From assembly GCA_903839585.1 (NCBI GenBank), contig CAIMCU010000084.1, positions 1-7,503 on the forward strand: 7,503 nt of DNA, written 5' to 3'. The stretch's first letter is position 1. The number at the start of each line of letters is the position of its first letter. Under the pieces are notes generated by a model. The model did not search any database and had not been told where the DNA came from. It was given only the letters and a program-made list of their open reading frames with translations. Source of the stretch: an uncultured Actinomycetes bacterium. GTDB lineage: Bacteria > Actinomycetota > Actinomycetes > Nanopelagicales > Nanopelagicaceae. Below are positions 1-5,958 of the stretch, piece by piece. The translations under genes were made by a program, and so were the position numbers.

Positions 1-394
1 GCTGGCAGATTATCAAGAGCGTGAACTTGCCAAAGTTGCAGGCGCTAGCGCTCGTGCCGCTAGAGAGCGCTTTAGAGTTTTAGGCAGAACATATTTCGAA
101 TGGGCTATTCGAGAGCCACATTTCTTTAACCTTATGTTCAGTGATTTCTGCCTAATTGAATTTTCTGTAGAGCAGGCGCGCGAAGAAAATCGTGCCTATC
201 AAACTCTTATTCATTGCTTGGATGACTTAGTAGAAACTGGATCAATGGATAAGAAATTGCGCGCCAGCGCCGAGCTCTTATCTTGGTCGGTCGTGCACGG
301 CACCACCAGCCTGATTGTTAGTGGACATTTAGAAACAGAAGATTTCGAACGAGCACTTGATTCTTTGGAATTAGCCCTAGGGATTAGAAAGTAG
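1..394 (+). CDS. TetR-family transcriptional regulator, C-terminal part (5' end outside window)
   Basis: The reading frame is open from the first full codon at position 2 to TAG at 392–394, giving about 130 residues. The N-terminal helix-turn-helix lies upstream of the window, so the internal ATG at 134 is not a start. What is seen is an all-helical ligand-binding type domain: a Y-F-E-W-A-x-R-E-P-H-F-F-N-L-M-F segment around 98–142, then a helix with the motif S-W-S-V-V-H-G at 281–301. In TetR regulators with the WHG-type C-terminal domain (TetR_C_33), an A–P–x–F–x–x–M–F segment and a W-x-x-x-H-G motif are typical, and this fits. The ligand and targets are unknown. A small acidic ORF begins 6 bp after the stop and may be co-transcribed. 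The TetR family call is fairly sure; the subfamily is inferred from the WHG-like motif. Confidence 0.8.
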   Translation, partial: LADYQERELAKVAGASARAARERFRVLGRTYFEWAIREPHFFNLMFSDFCLIEFSVEQAREENRAYQTLIHCLDDLVETGSMDKKLRASAELLSWSVVHGTTSLIVSGHLETEDFERALDSLELALGIRK

Positions 395-400
395 AACTTT

Positions 401-520
401 ATGAGTGAACTTTTCCCAGCAACAACCGATGACGAACGCGACCCGCGTGAAGATCAAAGCGACGCGCGACGACGAGAAGATGAAATTAAGGGCGATAAAC
501 CGCCCCATCACGACGAGTGA
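401..520 (+). CDS. small acidic protein, 39 aa, unknown function
   Basis: ATG at 401 opens 39 codons to TGA at 518–520. The product starts M-S-E-L-F-P-A-T-T-D-D-E, is rich in Asp, Glu and Arg, and ends K-P-P-H-H-D-E; it has no membrane segment and no cysteine. It sits 6 bp after the TetR stop and ends 6 bp before the convergent fmdB stop, so it fills what would otherwise be an empty gap. From memory, many actinobacteria encode short acidic proteins ending in a similar P-P-H-H or P-P-H-W tail, which would make this a member of an uncharacterised family; I cannot verify that here. The ribosome binding site is weak (A/G-rich AGAAAG at 386–391), so translational coupling to the regulator gene is possible. 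No function can be assigned. Confidence 0.55.
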   Translation: MSELFPATTDDERDPREDQSDARRREDEIKGDKPPHHDE

Positions 521-526
521 GTTACG

Positions 527-727
527 TTACTCGGATTTGCTTGGCTTGCTTGGAGCTGAATCTGTTTTATAAAAGCCAGAGCCTTTAAATACAACTCCAA
601 CGTTTGAGAAAACCTTTTTTACCTCACCCTTGCATTGAGGGCACTGGGTCAGTGCATCCTCAGAAAAGCTTTGAAAAGCCTCGAAAGCGTGGTCACAAGC
701 GGTACATGCGTATTGATATGTAGGCAC
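527..727 (-). CDS. FmdB-family zinc ribbon protein
   Basis: This is a 66-residue protein with two C-x-x-C pairs (C8/C11 and C29/C32) that form a small zinc ribbon, followed by the strongly conserved V-G-V-V-F-K-G-S-G-F-Y-x-T-D stretch at about residues 43–56 and a Ser/Lys-rich tail. These are the hallmarks of the FmdB/CxxC_CxxC_SSSS regulatory family. The start is taken as GTG at 727, which gives the usual V(M)-P-T-Y-Q-Y-A-C N-terminus and has an AGGTGG ribosome site 5 nt upstream; the in-frame ATG at 766 would add 13 unconserved residues. The biochemical role is not established for actinobacterial members. In M. tuberculosis, as I recall, the homologue lies next to the 5-formyl-THF cyclo-ligase gene; here copper and acyl-CoA dehydrogenase genes lie between them. 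It is divergent from copC and convergent with the 39-aa ORF. Confidence 0.9.
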   Translation of the reverse strand: MPTYQYACTACDHAFEAFQSFSEDALTQCPQCKGEVKKVFSNVGVVFKGSGFYKTDSAPSKPSKSE

Positions 728-750
728 CGAATCCACCTTTCCTTTTCTTC

Positions 751-765
751 TGGAGATATTCTCCA
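751..765. promoter_or_regulatory. perfect 6-3-6 inverted repeat, candidate operator
   Basis: TGGAGA-TAT-TCTCCA is a perfect inverted repeat with a 3-bp spacer. It lies in the 121-bp divergent spacer between fmdB (start 727) and copC (start 849), 23 bp upstream of the fmdB start codon. The size and symmetry suit a dimeric repressor. Position suggests control of fmdB directly, with possible reach to the copC side. Which protein would bind is unknown; the partial TetR gene at 1–394 is one nearby candidate, by proximity only. Confidence 0.4.
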
Positions 766-816
766 TCTGGGCTGGTGCATAAGTCTAAAGAGATGAGACG
801 ATAGAGGCGAATTGGA

Positions 817-830
817 GCCCGAATTTGGGC
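817..830. promoter_or_regulatory. imperfect palindrome in copC leader
   Basis: GCCC-GAATTT-GGGC is a 14-bp near-palindrome with one mismatched pair, which would be a G·U wobble in RNA. It ends immediately before the copC ribosome-binding region (AGAAGGTAGG, 831–840). It could be a short operator or a weak leader hairpin near the ribosome site. No U-run follows, so it is not a terminator. The element may be chance. Confidence 0.2.
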
Positions 831-848
831 AGAAGGTAGGTAGAAAAG

Positions 849-1379
849 GTGAAGCGCCTCAGCACGCTAATAGCGATTCTTGGAATCACTCTCCTTTTGC
901 CAGCAGGTGCATTCGCAAATACTTTAGTTTCAACGGATCCAATCTCAGGTGCAACCTTAAAAACCGCGCCAAGTGCTGTAACCATAATTACTGAACTGCC
1001 TTTAATGGATGAGGGCAATGAGATTGTTGTTACAGATCCATCGGGTGCTCGAGTCGATGATGGCACCCTAACGATCATTGGTACTGAAGCCGTCGTTGGA
1101 ATGCGCACAATCAAAGTCGCAGGAATGTATCGAGTTACTTACTCACTCCTAGCTGAAGGCGATACTCCACTAACCGGTTCGATTACATTCAATTTTTCCT
1201 CGCCAGTTGTCGAAACTCCAAACCCAACGCCGACGCCATCAATGAGCGCATCAGAGGCACCAAATCTCAATGGGAGCGACTTTGGAACAAATCTATTCGT
1301 TATCGCTCTACTTCTCCTTGCCATTGCTGTAACGGTCGGAATGGCTCTTTATGCAAGAAAGATCTTTAGCGAGCGATGA
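849..1379 (+). CDS. copC: CopC-domain membrane-anchored protein lacking copper-ligand histidines
   Basis: This 176-residue protein is laid out as signal peptide (about 1–23, ending A-F-A), CopC-type beta domain (about 24–118), Pro/Thr/Ser linker (about 119–145) and one C-terminal membrane helix (about 149–169) with a basic tail. The fold is recognised from L-x-S-T-D-P-x-S-G-A-T-L near residue 26, V-T-D-P-S-G at 61–66 and G-M-Y-R-V-T-Y-S with G-S-I-T-F-N-F at about 92–116. CopC proteins bind Cu(II) through the N-terminal His of the mature chain and an Asp/His pair in a D-G-H-P type loop. Here the mature N-terminus is Asn-Thr, the loop reads E-G-D-T-P, and the protein contains no His or Cys at all. 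The start is GTG at 849 with GGTAGG 8 nt upstream. It overlaps copD/ctaG by ATGA, so the two are translationally coupled and probably work together in the membrane. Family call good; copper binding doubtful. Confidence 0.85.
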   Translation: MKRLSTLIAILGITLLLPAGAFANTLVSTDPISGATLKTAPSAVTIITELPLMDEGNEIVVTDPSGARVDDGTLTIIGTEAVVGMRTIKVAGMYRVTYSLLAEGDTPLTGSITFNFSSPVVETPNPTPTPSMSASEAPNLNGSDFGTNLFVIALLLLAIAVTVGMALYARKIFSER

Positions 1380-3280
1380 ACTCTTTGGCAGATGGTTTAT
1401 CCACTGCCGCGCCCATTATTGAAACTCTAGGCACGGTCAGTCGCTTCATCTCAATTACAGCCAGTTTTGCAACTGTTGGTGCTTTGTTAGCTATGGGCTT
1501 CTTAATCTTAGATAAGGATGGGGTTCTCTCAACATCTGCTCAAAGGTTACGAAGGTTTGCTGGAGCTTCAGCCCTACTTTGGGTATTCGGAACAAGTGCC
1601 CTCATTGTTGTCACCGTTGCAAATATCTTGGGATCAGGGATTAGCTCGGCCTTAGATTTGCAGTTAATCCGTTCATTCCTTACCCAGATAACACTAGGTC
1701 AGTACCTACTCTTTCAAACTCTTGTTGCCGCATTGGTTGGCGTTTTTGTTTTACGGGTGCGAAAAACTGGTGGCGCACTTATCCTCTTGGTTTTGTCCTT
1801 ACTTGCACTCGTCGCACCTGTCTTTCAAAGTCACTCAGCATCGAGCGGTTCGCACTCATTGGCCATCGGCTCGCTGGTTACACACGTTGTAGGCCTGGCA
1901 ATGTGGTTCGGCGGCATTATCGCTTTGTGCCTGCTCAATGCGAATGATCGTCGCAGCGCATTACCAAGGTTTAGTCACTTAGCTTTATGGGCAGCGATCG
2001 CTGTTGTAGCTAGCGGTGCCGCAAATGCGTGGGCGCGCATGAACTTTGCCTCTGCTTGGAGCACGGGATATGCAAAGGTTGTTCTGCTGAAGATTTTACT
2101 GACCGCAGTACTTCTCTTCTTCGGTTACTTAAATCGAAAACAGCTTCTTTCAAAGCAATCCATTAATTGGCAATCTCTTTCAAGGATTGTTTTCGCAGAG
2201 CTCGTAATTATGGTTACCGCAACTCTTTTGGGCTCATGGTTATCCTCCCAACAAAGTCCACTGCCTGAACTCGAAGCTGAGTTTGATAACGCAGTAGCAA
2301 TCACAGGAATGGCAAACCCTGGAGAGCCAACTCTTTGGAAGCTGTTTACTCTCTATGACGCCGATGCATTAATGATTGCAATCCTTCTCACCTTGGTCGC
2401 GCTATACATCAAAGGTGTGGCCATCCTTAAGAAGCGTGGCGATAGCTGGCCTATAGGCAGAACCATCGCCTTCGCTCTAGCTATTGCGGCTATAGATTTT
2501 GCAACCAGTGGCGGACTTGGGGTCTATGCAAAGTTCTCCTTTGAGTATCACATGATTGCTCACATGACATTAGGCATGATTGCACCTATTGGAATTGTCT
2601 TAGGGGCTCCAATAACCCTTGCTCTGCGCACACTTCCAATTAGTCGTGATGGTCTGGAGCGAGGAGTACGTGGAACACTCGTTGCTCTTCTCCACGCAAA
2701 ACCAACTGCGCTGATAACAAATCCAGTTGTTGTGCTGGCAATCTTTGACGGCTCATTGTTCATTCTCTACTTCACCTCATTGTTTGGGGGAATGATGCAG
2801 TCTCACGCAGGTCACTTCTTTATGAATATCCACTTCCTTCTGGCTGGAGTTCTCTTCTTCCACGTGATCATTGGTATCGATCCAAATCCTCGCAAAGTTC
2901 CACACATCGTGCGAATAGTGATCCTCTTTGCTGCAATGGGAATCCATGCATTCTTCTCGGTTGCACTGATGTCGACCACAACACTTCTTGATCAGGGGTA
3001 CTACTCAGGAATTGGGAGCACCTGGTTACCCGATCTCTTAGCCGATCAGCAGGCAGGCGGCTCAGTAGGTTGGGCGATGGGAGAGATTCCTATTTTGTTG
3101 GCCCTGACCGCCACCTTTATTCAGTGGATGCGCGATGACAAACGAGAGACAAAGCGAATCGACCGCAATGAGGCCCGCCTTGCGGCGATGGGTGAACCTG
3201 ACGAATTAGCGCAATACAACCTATATTTATCTCAGTTAAACGAGTCAGATAATAGAAAAAGAAACATGGGGCAGGAATGA
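1376..3280 (+). CDS. CopD / caa3-type CtaG fusion, copper transport and cytochrome oxidase assembly
   Basis: This 634-residue polytopic membrane protein has two parts. Residues about 15–290 are a CopD-like copper permease domain with H153, H160 and H170 ahead of a V-V-G-L-A-M-W-F-G-G segment. Residues about 325–585 are a caa3_CtaG domain with H392/H396 (Y-H-M-I-A-H-M), the A-P-I motif near 403–413, a histidine cluster H477, H480, H486 and H496, and H524. A charged cytoplasmic tail follows from about 586. This bifunctional architecture is common in actinobacteria. It is thought to move copper across the membrane and help metallate the haem-copper oxidase; this CtaG is unrelated to Cox11. The ATG at 1376 overlaps the copC stop, and its own TGA overlaps the next ATG at 3277. 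Many of the usual histidines are retained, unlike in the upstream CopC-like partner. The role in oxidase assembly is inferred from the family. Confidence 0.92.
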   Translation: MNSLADGLSTAAPIIETLGTVSRFISITASFATVGALLAMGFLILDKDGVLSTSAQRLRRFAGASALLWVFGTSALIVVTVANILGSGISSALDLQLIRSFLTQITLGQYLLFQTLVAALVGVFVLRVRKTGGALILLVLSLLALVAPVFQSHSASSGSHSLAIGSLVTHVVGLAMWFGGIIALCLLNANDRRSALPRFSHLALWAAIAVVASGAANAWARMNFASAWSTGYAKVVLLKILLTAVLLFFGYLNRKQLLSKQSINWQSLSRIVFAELVIMVTATLLGSWLSSQQSPLPELEAEFDNAVAITGMANPGEPTLWKLFTLYDADALMIAILLTLVALYIKGVAILKKRGDSWPIGRTIAFALAIAAIDFATSGGLGVYAKFSFEYHMIAHMTLGMIAPIGIVLGAPITLALRTLPISRDGLERGVRGTLVALLHAKPTALITNPVVVLAIFDGSLFILYFTSLFGGMMQSHAGHFFMNIHFLLAGVLFFHVIIGIDPNPRKVPHIVRIVILFAAMGIHAFFSVALMSTTTLLDQGYYSGIGSTWLPDLLADQQAGGSVGWAMGEIPILLALTATFIQWMRDDKRETKRIDRNEARLAAMGEPDELAQYNLYLSQLNESDNRKRNMGQE

Positions 3281-4431
3281 GTAACGACGGAGTTCTCTAC
3301 GGATTACCTTCTGAGTACAACGAGCTACGCGAAAGTGTTCGCGCTTTGTCGGAGAAAGAGATCGCCCCACATGCGCAAGCCGTAGATGAGGATCATCGCT
3401 ACCCTCAAGAGGCATCTGATGCACTTCTAAAGTCTGGTTTGTTTGCAGCGCATGTTCCAACAGAGTTTGGTGGCGATGGCGCAGATGCGCTCGCAACTGT
3501 GATCATCATCGAAGAGGTCGCGCGGGTTTGCGGCGCCTCCTCCCTAATTCCAGCCGTAAACAAACTTGGTTCCCTGCCGCTGATGTTGGGCGGAAACAAA
3601 GAACAGAAAGAACGTTGGCTTACCCCCTTAGCAAAAGGAAAGGGATTCTCTTACTGCCTCTCTGAATCTGAAGCGGGCTCCGATGCATCTGCACTTAAGA
3701 CTAAAGCGGAAAAGGTTGGCGATAACTGGGTTATTAATGGAAGTAAGAAGTGGATTTCAAACGCTGGAGTCTCAGAGTTTTACACAGTAATTGCACAGTG
3801 CGATCCAAGCAAAGGCTCAAAGGGAATTACCGCATTTATTGTTGAGAAGAGCGATCCAGGGATCTCTTTCGGAGCACCTGAAAAGAAGATGGGATTTAGA
3901 GGATCACCTACCCGCGAAGTTTATTTTGATAATGTCACTATTTCAGATGACCGTCGCATCAGTGAGATAGGCGGTGGGTTCTCACTCGCTATGGATACCC
4001 TTGATCACACCCGCATCACAATCGCTGCACAAGCATTAGGTATCGCGCAAGGTGCTTTAGATGTAGCAACAAAGTACTCACATGAGCGAAAGCAGTTCGG
4101 AAAAGAGATCTTCGACTTTCAAGGTGTTCAATTCATGCTTGCTGACATGGCGATGAATATTGAGGCCGCAAGAGCGTTAACTTATGCAGCAGCTGCCAAG
4201 AGTGAGCGGGCTGACAAGGACTTAAAGTTCTTTTCAGCGGCAAGTAAAGCCTTTGCAAGCGATGTTGCGATGAAGGTGACTACCGATGCTGTTCAAGTAC
4301 TCGGTGGATACGGATATGTTTCAGATTATCCAGTTGAACGAATGATGCGTGATGCAAAGTTAACTCAGATATATGAAGGCACAAATCAGATTCAGCGCAT
4401 CGTGATGGCACGCAATCTGCCTAACGATTAA
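3277..4431 (+). CDS. acyl-CoA dehydrogenase, FadE25-like
   Basis: This is a full-length 384-residue flavoprotein of the short/medium-chain acyl-CoA dehydrogenase type, which catalyses FAD-dependent alpha,beta-dehydrogenation of acyl-CoA and passes electrons to ETF. Visible marks are signature 1 at 127–139 (C-L-S-E-S-E-A-G-S-D-A-S-A), signature 2 around R-K-Q-F-G-K and F-Q-G-V-Q-F-M-L-A-D-M in the C-terminal third, and the active-site loop Q-I-Y-E-G-T-N-Q-I-Q-R with catalytic Glu367. The sequence closely resembles M. tuberculosis FadE25 as I remember it, including the I-P-A-V-N-K-L-G and L-D-H-T-R segments. The start overlaps the copD/ctaG stop (ATGA), so it is the third gene of that coupled unit, although no functional link to copper is obvious. 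Its stop shares TTAA with the convergent cyclo-ligase gene. Substrate chain length (straight or branched) cannot be decided from sequence alone. Confidence 0.94.
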   Translation: MSNDGVLYGLPSEYNELRESVRALSEKEIAPHAQAVDEDHRYPQEASDALLKSGLFAAHVPTEFGGDGADALATVIIIEEVARVCGASSLIPAVNKLGSLPLMLGGNKEQKERWLTPLAKGKGFSYCLSESEAGSDASALKTKAEKVGDNWVINGSKKWISNAGVSEFYTVIAQCDPSKGSKGITAFIVEKSDPGISFGAPEKKMGFRGSPTREVYFDNVTISDDRRISEIGGGFSLAMDTLDHTRITIAAQALGIAQGALDVATKYSHERKQFGKEIFDFQGVQFMLADMAMNIEAARALTYAAAAKSERADKDLKFFSAASKAFASDVAMKVTTDAVQVLGGYGYVSDYPVERMMRDAKLTQIYEGTNQIQRIVMARNLPND

Positions 4432-4988
4432 CCTTTAAATCGAAGTATTAGGTCGTGCGTAGCGGCAGCGTTGAGAGGTATGTCGTGCTCTTCGCGGGGG
4501 AGATCACTTCCAGATATCTCATCAGGGTGGATTAATCCAATACGCCAAGCGCGCAGTAGTGGAAGAGCGCGATCGTAATAACCACCACCCTGTCCTAGTC
4601 GATAACCACTTCGATCAACCCTCAGTGCGGGAACAATAATGAGATCAATAGAAGTTGGTTCAGTGAAAACCTCACCGATAGGTTCAGAGAGTTTCTTTCC
4701 CACTTTGATTTTCTCACTACTTCCATCCCACTCAACCCATTCGATGAAATCACCATTGATTCGGGGAAGCAAAACTCTCTTGCCCTCTTTTAGTAAGCCT
4801 TCATTGAGAGCTTTCGTGCTTGGTTCATCACCGTATGAAAAATAGCTAGCGATTGTTGTTGCAGAAATGAATTCAGGAGTTCTCAATAGGTGCGCATAAG
4901 AATGATCTATGAACCGCTCGTGGCGTTCATGGCGATAGCGAGTGCGCAAAATCTCTTTCTCAGATTTTGCCTTGGCTTCAAATCCCAC
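4428..4988 (-). CDS. 5-formyltetrahydrofolate cyclo-ligase
   Basis: This 186-residue cytoplasmic enzyme converts 5-formyl-THF plus ATP to 5,10-methenyl-THF and recycles folate. The family core is clear: V-P-A-L-x-x-D-x-x-G-Y at 119–129, the ATP/folate loop R-L-G-Q-G-G-G-Y-Y-D-R at 130–140, and E-H-D-I-P-L-N near 167–173. Length is normal for the family. The start is taken as GTG at 4988 because GGGGA lies 5 nt upstream (4994–4998); the TTG at 5000 would add four residues and would overlap that site. It reads divergently from glp across 43 bp and ends inside the last codons of the acyl-CoA dehydrogenase gene. In several actinobacteria galU separates this gene from the moeA/glp gene; galU is absent here. 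Confidence 0.93.
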   Translation of the reverse strand: MGFEAKAKSEKEILRTRYRHERHERFIDHSYAHLLRTPEFISATTIASYFSYGDEPSTKALNEGLLKEGKRVLLPRINGDFIEWVEWDGSSEKIKVGKKLSEPIGEVFTEPTSIDLIIVPALRVDRSGYRLGQGGGYYDRALPLLRAWRIGLIHPDEISGSDLPREEHDIPLNAAATHDLILRFKG

Positions 4989-5031
4989 GTAAATCCCCAA
5001 TTAAATAGGTGGTAACAAGTAAGGTGTGATT
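4989..5031. promoter_or_regulatory. short divergent promoter region
   Basis: Only 43 bp separate the start codons of the cyclo-ligase (–) and glp (+). The A/T-rich core AATTAAATA near 4999–5007 could supply a -10-like element on either strand, but no convincing -35 partner was found for either. The same stretch carries the ribosome site of both genes (GGGGA on the minus strand, AAGGTG at 5021–5026 on the plus strand). Promoters must therefore overlap or extend into the coding sequences. Confidence 0.25.
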
Positions 5032-5958
5032 ATGGCAGACCAGGTGAAAGTTGATGAGTTTCTTGCTGAACTCTTAGCTATCTGCCACCCTCTCGAGCCC
5101 TTTGATATGGCGCTTCTGGATGCACATGGTGCGACCCTTGCTGAAGATATCTTTGCCGGCGAACGTCTTGTTCTGAAAAAAGGCTCTCGCATTCGATCCA
5201 CACAGATTGGATTAGCGGCATCTATTGGATTAGATCATCTGCCAACGAGACCACACCCACGCGTTGTCGTTCTCTCAGCTGGTCCTGATTTAGTTGAACC
5301 AGGCAATGAGTTAGGTGTTGGCGAGGAGTATGAAACCAACTCTTGGCTCTTAACAACTGCGGTCCGCGAGGTTGGCGCTGTTGCATATCGAGTTCATACA
5401 ATCCCAGATGATGAAGCCGAGTTACAAGCAGTAATTGAGGACCAACTTGTTCGCGCAGATCTGATCATCATCAGTGGTGAGCGCCATGATGACTCTTTCG
5501 ACTTAATCACACGAACTCTCTCGCAAATCGGAGAGATTAAGACTGTAGATATCGCAATTGAATCTAGTGGACGACATAACTACGGTGTTATCGGGCCTGA
5601 CAAGACGCCCGTTGTCACTCTTCCTGGAGATCCAATCGCCGCTTATATCTCTTTCGAACTTCTTATTCGTCCGATGATTCGTACCATGCTTGGTGCAGCA
5701 ACACTTCATAGGCCTTCTGTAAAAGCAAAGCTTGAAAAGCCGGTTAAGTCTTCTGGTGGATTTAGATCCTATGTTCGTGCAGTTCTTTCAGATGATGGAA
5801 AGAGTGTGCTCCCACTTAACTCCACAGGTTCGAGTGCACAGGATGAGCAGGCAGCTCTCTCTGATGCAAACTCGTTCATCGCTGTGCCAGAGGGTGAAAC
5901 AGAGATAGATGCAGGCAAAGAGGTAACTGTTGTTGTACTAGAGCGCAGATACATATAG
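5032..5958 (+). CDS. glp: Glp-like MoeA homologue lacking the insert domain and catalytic motifs
   Basis: This 308-residue protein is about 100 residues shorter than typical MoeA (about 400). An N-terminal helical part (residues 1–45, ending A-T-L-A-E-D) runs straight into K-K-G-S-R-I-R-S-T-Q-I-G-L-A-A-S-I-G. In MoeA the region between these holds the M-D-G-Y-A motif and the whole of domain II, so that region is missing. The MPT-binding-type domain follows (about 76–222; V-V-V-L-S-A-G-P-D-L-V-E-P-G, then L-P-G-D-P-I-A-A-Y-I-S-F-E), then the C-terminal domain (about 228–308). The S-G-G-V-S-x-G loop is S-G-E-R-H-D-D (148–154), and the P-G-K-P lysine segment is E-S-S-G-R-H-N-Y-G (177–185). Molybdenum insertion is therefore unlikely. 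The linked rimJ and glpR-like genes suggest the divisome scaffold Glp. ATG 5032 is chosen over GTG 5026 because AAGGTG lies 5 nt before it. Confidence 0.85.
   Translation: MADQVKVDEFLAELLAICHPLEPFDMALLDAHGATLAEDIFAGERLVLKKGSRIRSTQIGLAASIGLDHLPTRPHPRVVVLSAGPDLVEPGNELGVGEEYETNSWLLTTAVREVGAVAYRVHTIPDDEAELQAVIEDQLVRADLIIISGERHDDSFDLITRTLSQIGEIKTVDIAIESSGRHNYGVIGPDKTPVVTLPGDPIAAYISFELLIRPMIRTMLGAATLHRPSVKAKLEKPVKSSGGFRSYVRAVLSDDGKSVLPLNSTGSSAQDEQAALSDANSFIAVPEGETEIDAGKEVTVVVLERRYI

Noticed and set aside
134..394. Separate 86-aa gene starting at ATG 134
   Set aside because: The same frame is open back to the window edge and the upstream residues belong to the TetR C-terminal domain, so this ATG is internal.
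515..533. Short CGAGT…ACTCG stem between the 39-aa ORF and fmdB as a terminator
   Set aside because: Five-base stem with a 9-base loop and no U-run on either strand; too weak to call.
728..766. ATG at 766 as the fmdB start
   Set aside because: It adds 13 unconserved residues; GTG at 727 gives the conserved family N-terminus and has a good ribosome site 5 nt away.
785..1114. 109-aa ORF on the minus strand across copC
   Set aside because: It is antisense to a clear signal peptide and CopC domain, and shows no recognisable domain of its own.
1397..1405. DnaA-box-like TTATCCACT
   Set aside because: A single 8 of 9 match inside the copD/ctaG coding sequence, with no cluster of boxes or AT-rich element nearby.
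5026..5031. GTG at 5026 as the glp start
   Set aside because: This GTG lies in the AAGGTG ribosome site serving ATG 5032; the alternative site AGGTGG at 5007 is about 13 nt away. The difference is only two residues.
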